Shown piece after piece: positions 22,276-34,479 of a DNA stretch of 64,000 bases (position 1 is the stretch's first letter; the number at the start of each line of letters is the position of its first letter). The DNA is from Cepaea nemoralis. Lineage: Eukaryota; Mollusca; Gastropoda; Stylommatophora; Helicidae. Location of the stretch: NCBI GenBank assembly GCA_014155875.1, contig JACEFZ010018318.1:62001-126000 (forward strand), in the 5' to 3' direction. Below the pieces are notes generated by a model. It ran no database searches. It was not told the origin of the DNA and saw only the letters and a list, made by a program, of their open reading frames with translations. The translations under genes were made by a program, and so were the position numbers.

Positions 22276-23362
22276 ATAATAATATAAGCCACATCAACGT
22301 CATCAACATGTGAGATAACAGGTAGGATTGGGGACAGGATCATTCCAGACCGGACAGCTGAAGAGGAAGAAGAAGCAGGGGGAGAAGAAGAAGGAGGAGG
22401 AGGAGATGTGAAGAAAAATGAGATAGCTCTGTAAGTTGCAAACTGATCAGCCTATAGTAATTTACCGTGTGCAGGCTGGACTAAAAGACCGTGAGTAATA
22501 ATTAGTAATACTATGGCATAATGTGTCTTTAAAACAGGTGTTCCATATTTAATAAGTCACCATCACGTGATATATGAATGCCCCACTTTACGTGCGTCAG
22601 GCACCAGTTCAGAGGTCAGTGAGTTTCCTGGGTGGCTTACAAATGTAATAAGACTTTGAACCACTCCCTTTTCTCTACTCATTCTTCCCCTCCCCCGTGC
22701 CGTGTCTACACTAGCCCTGTTGCTCACGAAGACACGGCAGACACAGAAGTTATGCACGTGCTGCCCCGATTCCAGTGCGCCTTCACTGCCGACTAAATTT
22801 ATCTATGGCCCAATCTGCTTGCCTTGCAGTATGAGTTTCCTGTGCTGCTCTCAGCTCTGTTACAGTTCAGTACCAGCGTGTTCGGTGATCATCATCAGGT
22901 GTTATGCCGAGCGGCGCCGGCGATCTGTATATTTCAACACACATTTGCCCCCTGTGTTTAAGATTAGTTCGACTGCCGAGTTTTCTGTGCCATTTTGCCA
23001 ACACATCCAGCAATCCCTGCTTCTATCTTTAACACCTCAGTCTTAAGGGTTGTCGTTTACAATACTCCAAAAGGTTTTCCTTTTAAGTGTGCCTTGTCTG
23101 GAACCGAACATTCGCGTTCATGACTGAATGAAGTTGGTATTACGTATGCTATTTGTTGCCGTTTAAGAATACCACATACATCATGACGTGTCTTCTTCTG
23201 CTTCTCGTGCCTTTTATTTTCACCCACGCGAAGACCAATGCCTTTATTTCACTTCTTATGTTGATATGTCCAAGACATTCCCTTTGTCTTTTACTTATAG
23301 TTTAGATGAGTGACCTTGTAACAGCCGCAGCTGTTTTCTTTTATCTTCCCCATCCTATTCCT
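22276..23362. other. No recognised gene
   Basis: Contains a purine-rich GAAGAAGAGG stretch at 22355-22420. A 114-codon frame at 22702-23046 on the + strand has no recognisable domain, and I do not call it. Confidence 0.4.
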
Positions 23363-24191
<829 letters not shown>

Positions 24192-24355
24192 ATTTCCTTC
24201 TTGTAAATATCCAACCTCTACATATCTGCTTGTTCTCTTATTTCAAACACAAAATTATCACATCCTATGGAATACTGTTCTTTCCAAACGCACATTTCAG
24301 TTTACTTATAACTCGTGTTGGTATCTACTTGGATATGGCGCACAATCTTCTAAAC

Positions 24356-24716
24356 CAGTGGTTCTCAACCTTTTTGGGCTCATGCACTCCTTCCTCATAT
24401 GTTCAGAACATCACTCTCCCCCTCCCCCATTTCGTATTTCCTCCCTATAAATCTCTCTTCTCCCCACTTACGTAAAAATTGAAGCTAAATTTAATACACA
24501 TGTGCTATAACAAGTTTAGACGTCTACATAAAACGTGATGTGCGGGTTCACTACGTTATAAAACGAAATTCAGTAGGGTGAGAATTACAGAACCGTAAAG
24601 TATGGAGGGAAAAATAATATCAAGAAATAGGTTCTTGTGTTAACGGGATCTTGAAATAATATTAATCTCCCCCCCCCCCCCCCCCCCCCCCCCGGAAACC
24701 CTGAGAAGAACCACTG
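24356..24716. mobile_element. hAT-type MITE with 8-bp target duplication
   Basis: The left end reads CAGTGGTTCTCAACCTTTTT, and the reverse complement of the right end begins CAGTGGTTCTTCTCAGGGTT, an imperfect terminal inverted repeat of the common hAT type. The flanks are TTCTAAAC (24348-24355) and TTCTGAAC (24717-24724), an 8-bp duplication with one mismatch, as hAT elements make. At 361 bp there is no room for a transposase. A 25-bp C run lies at 24669-24693, just inside the right end. Confidence 0.85.
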
Positions 24717-24799
24717 TTCTGAACAATAACATTTCATCGTCAATCCCAATTTGGTTTTAAAAAAAATAAAAAGAGGATATTATAAATAAGTTAATCAAT

Positions 24800-26140
24800 A
24801 TCGATGATGTTCCAAGCCTCATGATAGATGGCAGAAGCGTCAACAGAGAGAACAAACTGAAGTATCTGGGAATCACATTTGACAGGAGCCTGTCCTTCAA
24901 GGACCATGTGGAGACGGATGTGACAAGATCTCAAAAGGGACTCAATGCACTTAAAACTATGGCTGCAAAGGACACAGAGCAGAGAATGCTCTTCACACTA
25001 TACCAGCATTTGATCCTCTCAATGATTGATTATGGACTAGGACTGCTCACTGTCTCAAAGTGTCAACTGGTGAAATTAAAAACTATGCGGGTCATTCTGG
25101 GATGCACCAGAGACACCCCAGTCGTGTGTATGCGTTACATCCGTGGTTTGCCGACTGTTGCTGGTAGGCTCAAGGTGATGCAGGCGAAGGCATACCTCAG
25201 GGTTGTTGCTGAAACAGGTCACCCATTGCATGAGGCGCTGGACGTAGTTAAGGGTCAGCGACTGATAAGAGAGAAATCATGGATGGCTCAGGCAGAGGAT
25301 ACGATCAGACAGGTGTGCAACTTGGGGAACATTAGGCGAGGAGAGGAGTGGGTCAGAGTACCAGCGGAGCAGTCAGACTTGTGCAAAGTTATAATCACAT
25401 TGAGCCGGGAGTGCAGGAAGTGGCCAACAGGGGCCCTGGAAGTGGAAATCCAGCAACTAATTCAGGGTAATGCTCGCCCGGGTGATGTGATTAAATACAA
25501 AGATGGTTCGGTGTTGAGAGGCAGGAGAAGCAAAAGCTAATGGTCGCCGTTTGGTGCAGGAGAGCCTGGCATATGATACCACAACATCTAGCTTAAAAAT
25601 GGAGGTGGATGCGGTCAGTGCAGCTTTCCGCTGGATGGAGAATACGATACACACACACACACATCGTGATTGTAACTGACTCAGAAAGCATGCTGAGTAG
25701 GGTGAGGACAGGCAAGCTTCGTGCAGAGTGGCTTGCTTCGCTTCGGAAGTCACGGGTGGCAAAAATCGTCTGGATCTTTTCTCCGGGGCATGCTAGTGTG
25801 CTGGGGAATGAACAGGCGGACAGATTGGCTGGCTCTGCAAAACTTGGTGGAGTATTGATGCATGATAAGGAAGACGTGGTTGCGACCTTGTGGGAGCACG
25901 TGTACACCTCGGAGGAGCAAATGGATCACCATGGTCTGGCAAGAATGCGACAGCGAGGGGTGATGAGGGGATCTGGCCGACGATCGACGCTCAGAGGAAA
26001 GGCGAGACGGACATATAATCAGATTGCTACTGGTACTATTAATGTTGGAACTCTTCGCTGGCTGCTGAGGATGGGGACGGAGCGCTTATGGGAATGCTCC
26101 GAATGCTGTGATGTCGGTTCCTAAATCAATCAATCAATCA
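24800..26140 (+). mobile_element. I-like LINE, RT end to 3' tail
   Basis: A 239-codon frame (24821-25540) covers the end of RT (KLKYLGITFDRSLSFKDHVE), the connection domain (MRVILGCTRDTPVVCMRYI) and the first strand of RNase H, where the usual Y-T-D-G-S has become Y-K-D-G-S. A second frame (25609-26124) continues RNase H with VTDSESMLSRVRTG, WIFSPGHASVLGNEQADRLA and the element C-terminus ending C-C-D-V-G-S. The 3' tail is an AATC repeat at 26125-26140. A CA run at 25653-25664 lies at the frame break. This is the best 3' reference copy of the family in the window: the G-N-E-Q-A-D-R-L-A to D-K-E-D-V-V segment is single-copy here, in contrast to the arrays at 49340 and 54680. Confidence 0.85.
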
Positions 26141-26224
26141 ATATCGATGAGCACAAAAGAGATAGTTCACGCGGTGTTCGGTCGATGCATTGACTGTCAT
26201 TCAGATATAGAAAGCGGTACATAT

Positions 26225-26510
26225 ACACGGACTATACAAATATGGGGCTAGCACCATTTACCCAATGGAAGCCGCGGTAGCGTAGTGGCTAGACGCTCGC
26301 CTGCCAGCCCAGTGGTCGTGGGTTCCATCCTACATCCAGGTGGAATCGAACATTTGTGAAAATGACCTGGGCGATCCAGCCAAAAATATGTACCAATTAT
26401 ATCTTAGGAAGTCAAGGCGGCCATGTTGACACTGACCACGTCACCCACCGAGTTCCGATTGGTCTATGTAAATATGAGTATAGCACCATATACCCAGTAC
26501 ATGGTCAGGT
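26225..26510 (+). mobile_element. SINE family A copy with tRNA-like head
   Basis: The tRNA-like head (26270-26335) has TAGCGTAGTGGCTAGACGC (A-box region) and GTGGGTTCCATCC (B-box region). The body (26340-26490) includes GGCGGCCATGTTGACACTGA and CACCCACCGAGTTCCGATTG. The block ACTATACAAATATGGGGCTA with GCACCATTTACCC before the head recurs in the same orientation after the body (26463-26502), so a second end lies at the left. This suggests tandem insertion or head-to-tail copies. Related copies are at 42965, 45560, 59200 and 61530. Confidence 0.7.
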
Positions 26511-27108
26511 GTGCAAACAGTTCCCTTCCTGTCCTGGCTGGACTCAAGTGTAGCCATTAACGAACCTGTCCCGGGGGAGGGGGGGAGAGGCATGGGGCGG
26601 GCCTGTCTGACGCTGAATATGACACATCAAGTAAACCAGCTGACTCTGACCAAACGTGTCAGTCTCTTGACGTTGCCTCAGCAGTGTCCCAGTTGTACCA
26701 GACCCCACTTAGAATGGTTTCCATAGTTGAGACTCGACAAGCCCTGAGTCAGTCAAATGTGCGGGTCCTTCTCCATTCCAGTATTTGCAGAAGCAACATT
26801 TGGTCATGTGTGTATTGACGTGTGGTGTTGTATACATATGATGACTCGCTCTGAAGTAACCAGCTTCAAATTACCACCATCAGTTAACACGAAATATTGA
26901 TTCCCATTAAAAAAATAGCTTGTTAAAAGGCGAGATTCGAGGACACCGATTAGTTTGGTTGATTGGAGAGCATTCTGGAAGACTGCACTGGTGATCTTGA
27001 GTCTGATGTAGTGTGCAGTGGCGTTTAGGTCGTCTCAGTCCTGAAAAGGGTTTGTGTCTATTGGAATTAGGTTCGTGTTAAGCGTTTTCTGTCATCCCTG
27101 TATTAAAG
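26511..27108. other. No recognised gene
   Basis: Contains a G-rich run at 26571-26590. No coding region is supported. Confidence 0.35.
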
Positions 27109-27109
27109 T

Positions 27110-27163
<54 letters not shown>

Positions 27164-27164
27164 A
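27109..27164. repeat. C tract plus CT dinucleotide repeat
   Basis: A C run followed by about 21 CT units. It adjoins the end of the SINE-like copy at 27165. Confidence 0.9.
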
Positions 27165-27285
27165 GACCAGATATCAGACTGAGTTGACCTGAGGGAGCAG
27201 GTCAATTTTTCAAAATCCGCCTAACTGGCGACCCCATGACCACGGACACGCTGGCTACTGCGCTACCGTAACTCCCTATTATTCT
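27165..27285 (-). mobile_element. tRNA-derived SINE copy
   Basis: The reverse complement begins GAGTTACGGTAGCGCAGTAG with CCAGCGTGTCCGTGGTCATG, an A-box-like then B-box-like tRNA head. A short body follows that runs into the CT repeat, which on this strand would be its AG-rich tail. Confidence 0.5.
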
Positions 27286-27770
27286 CAGTAAAACAAAATT
27301 TTCTCCTGATCAAAAAATGAGTGAACAGAAAACAAAACCAAAAAAAATGTAGAAACATGACAATTACAGCAAAGTATTTTAGTTATCATTTCTTAGGGAT
27401 GTGAATTTATACATTAACAAAGCATTTACAAAGAACGGCTATGCAGACCATCTTTAAAAATGTACTCAGTAAACCTATTAAAAGAACACACCCTGTCCGC
27501 GTATCCTTCCGGATTCCACAAAGCACAGACGGCAGACGAGCGTTAGCAGAAGTCTGGAATTCTGCGCCAATTCAGCACAATTTGCAGGCGAGGCGGGTAC
27601 TTCACCAACAGACAGTTTGGCAGTTTGGCACTTGCTGGCAGAGCTGGCTCCTAGAATTGAGAATGAAAGCTTTCTGGGGAAAATTCTGTTAACTGCTTCG
27701 AATGTAACCCAGGGTTCTAGTCCGTTATTTGTAATTTGTTAAAACAATGGTCGTTGAGCTGACTCAAAAA
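27286..27770. other. No recognised gene
   Basis: An 83-codon frame at 27441-27692 has no recognisable domain, and I do not call it. Otherwise AT-rich. Confidence 0.35.
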
Positions 27771-27985
27771 CCGCCACCAGGCAATCGGAACATTCCCATA
27801 TGTGCTCCGTCCTCATCTTCAACAGCCAGCAAGAAGTCCCAATAATAATGGCAACTGTTGCAGTCTGCTTACGCCCCCGTAGGCCTTTCCTCAGAGTACT
27901 GAGCGTTGGTCAGATCGTCTGGTCGCTCCCTGTGCACGATTCTCTCTAGGCTGTTATAATTGATCTGTTCATTCACACTATACAC
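27771..27985 (-). mobile_element. I-like LINE 3' end fragment
   Basis: On the - strand, L-R-G-R-K-Q-T-x-T-V-A, then L-L-A-V-E-D-E and the family's 3' end with a CTCAA-like tail near 27765. It abuts an RTE-like fragment in opposite orientation at about 27990. Confidence 0.6.
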
Positions 27986-28725
27986 ATATTCAGTAGATGC
28001 GGTTGTTGCACACAGTGAACAACTAGGGTTACAACTGAATATTAAGAAGACACCGATTATTGGTCGTCACTAGGAAGAAGGAAATACCACAATGTGATAT
28101 ACGAGTAAATGGGCATATTCTTAAGCAATACAGTTATCTCGGCACAGTCATAACATCTGATGGGAGATGCCTTGAAGAGATTAGAAGAAGAATTGCCATT
28201 GCAAAGGTAGCCTTTTGCAATATGAAAAACATACTGACCAATAACAAGATATCAATTGAAACGACAAAAAGAGTATTGAAGTGCCACATAGAACCTGTAC
28301 TGTTGTATGGATGTGAAGCGTGGACAATGAGCAGTCAAGCTGAAAAACAGCTGCTGGCCGTGGAAATGTGGTTTCTGAGGAAAATGCAAAGAGTACCATC
28401 GACAGACAGAAAAACCAATGAATAAGTCTTTCAAGAAACAAATAAAGATCGTAAACTGATTAGGGTCATTAGACGTAGACAGTCAAAATTTGTGGGCATG
28501 TTATGAGAAGAAATGACTTGGAGAACTTGTTGACGACTGGCAAGATCGAAGGGAAGAGACCAAAGGGAAGACCGAGAAGTAAATACCTGGATGGCTTGGC
28601 CGCATGGCATGGTCGATTCAGGAACACGGAGCTGATCCACGACTCTAGTGATCGAGTGAGATAGCAGAACATGACCGCCCACGCTTATCGGCATGGCACA
28701 TGATGGATGGATGGATACATTTGGT
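27986..28725 (+). mobile_element. RTE-like LINE, RT thumb and C-terminus
   Basis: A 121-codon frame (28060-28425) contains YSYLGTVITSDGRCLEEIRR, L-L-Y-G-C-E-A-W-T-M and MWFLRKMQRVPSTDRK, the typical C-terminal region of endonuclease-RT LINEs. The frame continues after a stop with R-R-Q-S-K-F, V-M-R-R-N-D-L-E and K-G-R-P-R-S-K-Y-L-D-G-L to about 28610. A GATG repeat near 28700-28716 may be the 3' tail. The - strand copy at 33573-34100 is a close relative. Confidence 0.78.
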
Positions 28726-28800
28726 ACCAAAGGGCCTTGACCACGTCTGTCTTATCGTGCACTAATAACCCACCCAATGGCGTACGCCCAGCCAATCTAC
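28726..28800 (-). mobile_element. I-like LINE short fragment
   Basis: The reverse complement has GTGCACGATAAGACAGACGT, the V-H-D-K-x-D-V-V segment of the I-like family that is tandemly amplified elsewhere in the window. Here it is single-copy. Confidence 0.5.
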
Positions 28801-29395
28801 AGAACAGTTTTTCGAAAACATAACTGCAAGCGGCATCATCGTCAACTAGCAGGTCTGTGCAGAACGTCGCTCTTATTACGGCCCGAGTTCATGAGATTCT
28901 CGATCCTTGGCCTGCTTCCCTACCTCAGGAATTGTCGTGCTCAAGGTGTCTTCAATGTCCTGTCCACATGGTAGCGCTGACATACCCCTACCTATTCTCC
29001 CAGAAACAATGCCTTCGATCATTGTTCTGTCTCAACCACCATCTCCCAAAACCATACCTTCGATCACTTGTTCTGTCTCAACCACCATGTCCTTTACCTA
29101 TAGCCAAGTATTTCAGTAGTCTGCGATGTCATCTAGTTCGCGCATATCTGTCCTGTGATAAAAGATGGGGGAAATGAGGATGGGTTGGGGGGGGGGGGGG
29201 GTATGTTGTGTCTCTCGCTGAATAGGACACATGAAAAAAAAAACCGCCAACCCTGACTCTACATGTCAGCAACTTAACGATGTTAACAGCCCAGGTCGAT
29301 TCAGCCTAAAACGGGTACCAGGACATGTATTGGAAGTGAAGTCGGCTGGTGTGATACTGATCACTTTACTCATTGATTCTGATTAGTGCATACAT
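28801..29395. other. No recognised gene
   Basis: Includes a G run at 29187-29201 and imperfect repeats of CTTCGATCA with TTGTTCTGTCTCAACCACCA near 29010-29090. No gene is seen. Confidence 0.35.
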
Positions 29396-29900
29396 ATCAT
29401 CATCATCATCATCTTCCACTTCTGCCGTCAAGCGTCGTGGTGAGGAATAATTTGTGTTCTAGCGCCCGGTGGACGGCACTGGATAGTGTCATTCCGTGTT
29501 ATTGAACAATGTCTTTGATGTCATCAATCCATTTTCTTCTTGGACGTCCTCGTGGTCTCGTCGCAGATGATCTTTGATGTAAGGCCAATGATGGTAGCTG
29601 CTGATGTTGCATTCTAACGACATGGCCAAACCACTTGCTCTTCTGTCTTTCAATAAATGTGGCACAAGGTGTTGATCCCACTGTCTGTCTGATAACAGCA
29701 TTTCTTACTCGGTCTCGGATTGTTAAGTTGGCAGCTCTCCTCAGGCATCTCATCTCGCAGGTGTTGATTTTGTGAAAGTGTGATTTGGATAAAGTCCAAG
29801 TTTGAGATTGGTAGCATAAGGTTGGTGTGAATATGCTGTTTATTATCTGTCATTTTGCGGACATGGGTATATTTGGATGTTTCAGTACGGGTGATAGTTG
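29396..29900 (-). mobile_element. RTE-like LINE 3' part
   Basis: A frame (29753-29499) has MRCLRRAANLTIRDRVRNAV, then SKWFGHVVRM and RPRGRPRRKWIDDIKDIV, the C-terminus of the family. Just upstream, in another frame, is L-C-Y-Q-S-Q-T-W-T-L. A CAT repeat (29397-29414) lies at the 3' end, as at 17281. Confidence 0.75.
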
Positions 29901-30545
29901 ATATGCAGTGCACTAGCTTTTAGACATCTGATTTCGATTTCTCACACACTCTGTGTGATATTTGTGGGCAAGTTTTCTTGTTTTCAGAATATTGCAATTT
30001 TTTTCTTCTTGGTCCACAATAGCTCCGACAGGCGGTTAACTAAGCATTGCTTTGCTGATCCAGCAGCTTCTGCAGCTGTCTTGCTCTAGATGTATTATTG
30101 TTACCTTTCCTATGAGAGTGAATTACCGTAATTACGCAGGCGGAAAGGGAGATCATGCTGAATGTGCAACGCATTGTCTCGGCAATTCGCTCAGACTTTG
30201 TGCCATGGAGAGGTATAACTCCATCCCTGGTGTTACCACAATGGGGTGTACATATTATATATACCTTTTTAAAAGCACAATGTAGCAATCCCTCGTCTGT
30301 CAGACAGCAAGGTGCCAGTGAGGGTGTGAGTGGTCCACAATATTCTAAGAACTGTTATTTATCATTGAAATTCACAGGCCCCTGCTTCTTCTTTAGTAAT
30401 TGCGAAATGCTCTGTGACTCACATTCGTAAGTTGCCACAGTAAAGATATATGTTCTCACAGATTGTAATTGTACTTGCACGTAAGTGCTGCGCCGTATGT
30501 TCTTAACTGATTCAATGCCAAACATGGTACACAATCACATTAACT
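29901..30545. other. No recognised gene
   Basis: No coding region supported. The 77-91-codon frames here have no recognisable domain. Confidence 0.35.
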
Positions 30546-30840
30546 AGTCTTATAGTGTAAGGATTGATTTTGCGGAAGATACTACGAAGCAAAACAAATA
30601 ACACGATGATACATGCCGATATATAATCCTTCGACACTGAATCAGTGAATACAATTTAATCTCTGCATGTCTATGGCCAGTCCACGAACAATCGCCATTG
30701 CTGTTGTTTCTGGCGCCAAGATATTCACAGTGTGTCACATGTTCAATGCCGTCACTGTTGATTGTGAGTGTTGGTTGACATGTTGTTGTTGTTTTTTTTT
30801 TTCCTCCCAGAGACATTATTTTTTTTTTTAAAACAGAAAC
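30546..30840 (-). mobile_element. RTE-like LINE RT fragment
   Basis: On the - strand, L-T-I-N-S-D-G-I-E-H-V is followed by CEYLGARNNSNGDC, matching the conserved F-x-Y-L-G segment of this LINE group. About 88 codons are open, interrupted upstream by an A-rich run. Confidence 0.55.
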
Positions 30841-31115
30841 GTATTTTGATCTTCACTGAGTCTTTTGATAGATGAGTTTCACGCGTCTGATGCTTTAGTA
30901 CTATTTAAGAGGAGAGCCATGTCGGCTGAATTGCATCAATGACGAATCGATCAACATTGACATTGGCCTCGTCCTTGTAAACGTTTCTCATTACATTTTA
31001 GTATATTAGTATAATGCGGGTGTAAAAGGGCTGCTAAATTACGTGCAGTGAAGATAGGGAGGGGAGAGGGAAATTACGGACATATTAGTACAATGATAGA
31101 ACGGACTCGCTGCAC
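30841..31115. other. No recognised feature
   Basis: AT-rich spacer. No coding signal is supported. Confidence 0.3.
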
Positions 31116-31500
31116 ATGCTGAGAAGTGTGAAGATAAGCATGCTTCGTGCAGTGTGGCATGTGTCAATTCAAAACGTCAAAGATACGAGCGTAGATGTTA
31201 GATGTTGTCCCCTTGATATGCTGGTGTGCTAGAAAACGAACAAGCGGACAGATTGGCGGGGTCTGTTCCGCTGGCTGGAGTAATTGTGCACGATAAGGAA
31301 GATGTCGTCAGGTCCCTTTGGTCTCATTGGAATCGTGTGAAAGAACAAATAAAGATCATGGCATGGGATGACCAGAAGATACTCAGCATTTGAGAAAATA
31401 CCACTAGTATTGGGACTCTTCGCTGGTTGTTGAAGACGGGGACAGAATGAATGGGAATGTCCCTAGTCCTGTGGTGTCAGATCTTGACTCACTCAGCTGG
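31116..31500 (+). mobile_element. I-like LINE RNase H to 3' end, decayed
   Basis: Carries GAACAAGCGGACAGATTGGC (N-E-Q-A-D-R-L-A), GTGCACGATAAGGAAGATGT (V-H-D-K-E-D-V) and GGGACTCTTCGCTGG (G-T-L-R-W), with stops and deletions between them. It ends with a CTTGACTCACTCAG tail. The segment amplified at 49340 and 54680 is single-copy here. Confidence 0.68.
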
Positions 31501-31694
31501 TACAGAGAGGGTGGCGTTGAGAGAGGAAATTACAGGCATACTAGTACAGTGATGGTGAGGGATTACGGGCACATTCATTAGTATATCAGTTTCGCATTAC
31601 AAACTGAACTCACGATTTCTTTGTGAGAAACGTATGAGAGACACTACACAGAGTTCAGGAAGCGATGCATTTTACGTATTCTTCTTTATTATTA

Positions 31695-31695
31695 C

Positions 31696-31749
<54 letters not shown>

Positions 31750-31750
31750 T
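31695..31750. repeat. CAT trinucleotide microsatellite
   Basis: About 18 perfect CAT units at 31697-31750. No LINE is recognised next to it. Confidence 0.92.
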
Positions 31751-32035
31751 CTCTTCAGAGCGCTAGCGACCTACTAATTATATTACAATGTAGGAACAGA
31801 ATACTTACTAAATGTGCAATGAACGCTATGTACGCTGATTGGTTGTTTGTTTACGAGTTAATCTTCACCCAATATGCAGTATTTATTAACCAGAGGGGAG
31901 CACTATTTTATCTTCGGTTTTAAACGTCACTTATTTTAGTTTAAAATAACAGAGGCTAAGGAGGAAAACAATTAGTTGACGTATATCAAACATGTGGGTA
32001 ACCAGTAAATGCACAGGGCATTGCTTGGTATACAA

Positions 32036-32140
<105 letters not shown>

Positions 32141-32231
32141 AGAGTATCAATTCTTAAGCCGACTTGACTATTTCAGCTAACCACCTTTGAATGAACTACG
32201 GCACCTCTGTTTTAAGCTACGTATTCTTCAT

Positions 32232-32475
32232 GTGCCGGTCTCTCTGGCCGAGGAGTTACACCACTTTCTCCGTAATCCCGTTTATCACGCAGAGTCTCGT
32301 AGCGGGCGAGAACTGGTAGCGGTTCGTCCCCCGCTGGTGACTTGCGGGATAACTGAGCCGGCCGCTCAGAAAGCAATGGCAAACTATTGAGCGTAATCTT
32401 GCCAAGAAATCAACAGACAGCTGAAAGATGCTGCTGTTGACAGCGATGTCCTGTAAAAGGATATGCGAATTAAAA
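32232..32475 (+). mobile_element. SINE family B, near full length
   Basis: The tRNA-like head has CTCTGGCCGAGGAGTTACAC (A box, TGGCCGAGGAGT) and AGCGGTTCGTCCCCC (B box) about 80 bp apart, longer than in a tRNA. The body includes CAGAAAGCAATGGCAAACTA and GACAGCGATGTCCTGTAAAA, and the copy ends in an A-rich tail near 32470. Partial copies at 43290-43460 (+) and 15905-16035 (-) share this body. Confidence 0.72.
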
Positions 32476-32559
32476 AAAAAAATTCTTCATGTTTTTTTTG
32501 TTTTTTTTTTCGTCGACAAATTTTCTCCGGGATGGGGTGGTAGATGCAGCTGAGAAGAC

Positions 32560-32755
32560 GGAGTATCCATATCTAGGGGAGACTGGAGAGTATAGACGAT
32601 ACTCAAAGCCTACAGGAAAAGCCAAGAGGACTCATAATTCAAATTGCTACTAGAATAATCAGAACGGGAGCACTTCCTTTGCATGTGAAGAGAGAGATGG
32701 AGCTTGTTTGGGAATGTCTCGAGTGCAGTTATGTCGATTTTTAAATTCAGTATTC
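32560..32755 (+). mobile_element. I-like LINE 3' end fragment
   Basis: On the + strand, K-P-T-G-K-A-K-R-T-H, then IQIATRIIRTGALPLHVKRE and C-L-E-C-S-Y-V-D-F align with the C-terminal part of the family. Confidence 0.6.
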
Positions 32756-32919
32756 AAAGACTTCGGCCGAAACGTTTTCATCCATTTTTGCCTTTCGTTT
32801 GTTGAGCTAAGTCACATTTCAGGTTTACTCGCTGTTAACATCAGCTAGTTAGAGGTAACGTCTATTTTCGCTTCTTAGCTTAAGTCTTTAGCACAGACAA
32901 CCGACAGGAAGGCCGTGTG

Positions 32920-33519
32920 CTACATTTGGCTAAATGCACGTTCAGTGTGCTGCTTAAATCTGGGTGAAAGAGGCAATCTGGCTGGGTTGAAACCGAGCGC
33001 GCTACTTTCTCCCGAGGAACTGAGTAACGTAAACAGAACGCTGGCAGCCTTTGAGCCGTCTGACTCACACGTGTTCATCGTTTCTCTACATCTGCCGTAC
33101 CTTGGGCGTAGTCTTGATGTGCAGACATGTTTTACGTCGGCTTTTCTTGTTTGTAGGGGTGGTTCACATAGTAACGCCAATTGTTCGTCTTCTTCATCTT
33201 CCTTTGTAAAACCATCTTCCTCTTCTTCGTTCGTTTTAAAATAATGACATCTGACCATATGTTGTTGATTGAAAACTAGGGTCCACTCCCTCCCCCCCCC
33301 CTCTTCCCCCATCACCCCACCCACTCCTAAAATGAAAAAAAAATGTTTCTTTCTATTTGAAAAACTTGATAGTTGACCCGCTAAAGTAACGTTTTCCATT
33401 GGAACACCATTCTGCCATAATTCCCATAAAGTGAACATTCTTGTGGAACATGTTTCATCTTGTTTTGCTTTCCAATAGGAAGACATCTGTACGTCCGTTG
33501 ATTTGTTGCTAGATATCAA
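32920..33519 (-). CDS. Uncharacterised 199-codon open frame (doubtful)
   Basis: This is the longest non-repeat, non-transposon open frame in the window. It begins MISSNKSTDVQMSSYWKAKQ and includes an acidic stretch N-E-E-E-E-D-G-F near its middle. That stretch and a Gly-rich piece are coded by CTTCTTC and CCCCCC low-complexity DNA. I see no domain, no signal peptide and no splice context. Chance openness in moderately GC-rich DNA is a fair alternative. Confidence 0.2.
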   Translation of the reverse strand: MISSNKSTDVQMSSYWKAKQDETCSTRMFTLWELWQNGVPMENVTLAGQLSSFSNRKKHFFFILGVGGVMGEEGGGREWTLVFNQQHMVRCHYFKTNEEEEDGFTKEDEEDEQLALLCEPPLQTRKADVKHVCTSRLRPRYGRCRETMNTCESDGSKAASVLFTLLSSSGESSALGFNPARLPLSPRFKQHTERAFSQM

Positions 33520-33572
33520 CTTGAAGTTGACTTGAACAGACTTACCTCAGCAATGCCAGCTCTATAGACCGG

Positions 33573-34105
33573 TTGATAATGGCCACCTTAGTGCTCCATC
33601 CATCATGTGCCATGCCGGAAAGCGTGGGCGGTCATGACTCACCATTTCACTCGATCACCAGAGTTATGGATCAGCTCCGTGATCCTGTCTCGACCATGCC
33701 ACATGACCAAACCATCCAGTATTTACTTCTTGGTCTTCCCCTTGGTCTGTTCCCTTCGATCTTGCCAGTTGTCACCAAGTTCACCAATTTATTTCTTCTC
33801 ATAACATGTCCAAACAATTTTGACTGTCTACGTCTAATTTCTCTAATCAATTTACGATTTTCATTTGTCTGCTGTAGTACTTGGTCATTGGATTTTCTGT
33901 CTGTCCAAGGTATTCTTTGCATTCTCCTCAAAAACCACATTTTAGTTCTTCTGTTAGTATTACTAGCTTCACTAACTAACCCAGTCAATCCTTGACTATG
34001 TAGCTCAAAATGGAATGTTGATGTGGCGACAAGGCTCGAAGTTAAGGCTTTGGAAATACACAACTTTGCATGAAAACATGCATTCTGTAAAACGAAGAAC
34101 ACTTT
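33573..34105 (-). mobile_element. RTE-like LINE C-terminal fragment
   Basis: The frame 34102-33671 contains MWFLRRMQRIPWTDRKSNDQ, R-R-Q-S-K-L-F-G-H-V-M-R-R-N and GNRPRGRPRSKYW. It is the closest relative of the copy at 27986-28725. The first 40 residues are not LINE-like, so the 5' junction lies near 33990. A CAT/ATG-rich 3' end is at 33590-33610. Confidence 0.78.
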
Positions 34106-34116
34106 AACTCATTTGT

Positions 34117-34222
34117 CTTCTTCTTCTTCTTCTTCTTCTTCTTCTTCTTCTTCTTCTTCTTCTTCTTCTTCTTCTTCTTCTTCTTCTTCTTCTTCTTCTT
34201 CTTCTTCTTCTTCTTCTTCTTC
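34117..34222. repeat. TTC trinucleotide microsatellite (about 35 units)
   Basis: A pure TTC run of about 106 bp. Polyserine or polyarginine frames through it are artefacts. It lies next to three 31-bp repeats (34223-34300). Confidence 0.95.
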
Positions 34223-34305
34223 TCCCCTTTATCCTATATTGGGCCCTTCTGCCAGCCTTTATCCTATATTGGGCCCTTCTGCCAGCCTTTATCCTATATT
34301 GGACC
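34223..34305. repeat. 31-bp tandem repeat, about 2.7 copies
   Basis: The unit contains CCTTTATCCTATATTGGGCC and CTTCTGCCAG. The reverse complement, followed by the GAA run, looks like a LINE 3' tail that was duplicated together with its microsatellite. This is an inference only. Confidence 0.8.
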
Positions 34306-34479
34306 TGCAAGGAACTTACACCAAACCTTCCTATAGTTTGCTATCTCCTGCAACGCGCACCACGTCCTTCCCATGTCGCTCACTACTGTTTCAAGTTCTC
34401 TTCTTTGTGTTTTACTTTTCCTCAAATTCATTCGCCCTGTGTGTCCAAGTGACAGGGTTGTTCAGTTATACTAATCCCT

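Noticed and set aside
27441..27692. 83-codon + strand frame
   Set aside because: No recognisable domain and no neighbouring coding signal; a chance frame is the simpler reading.
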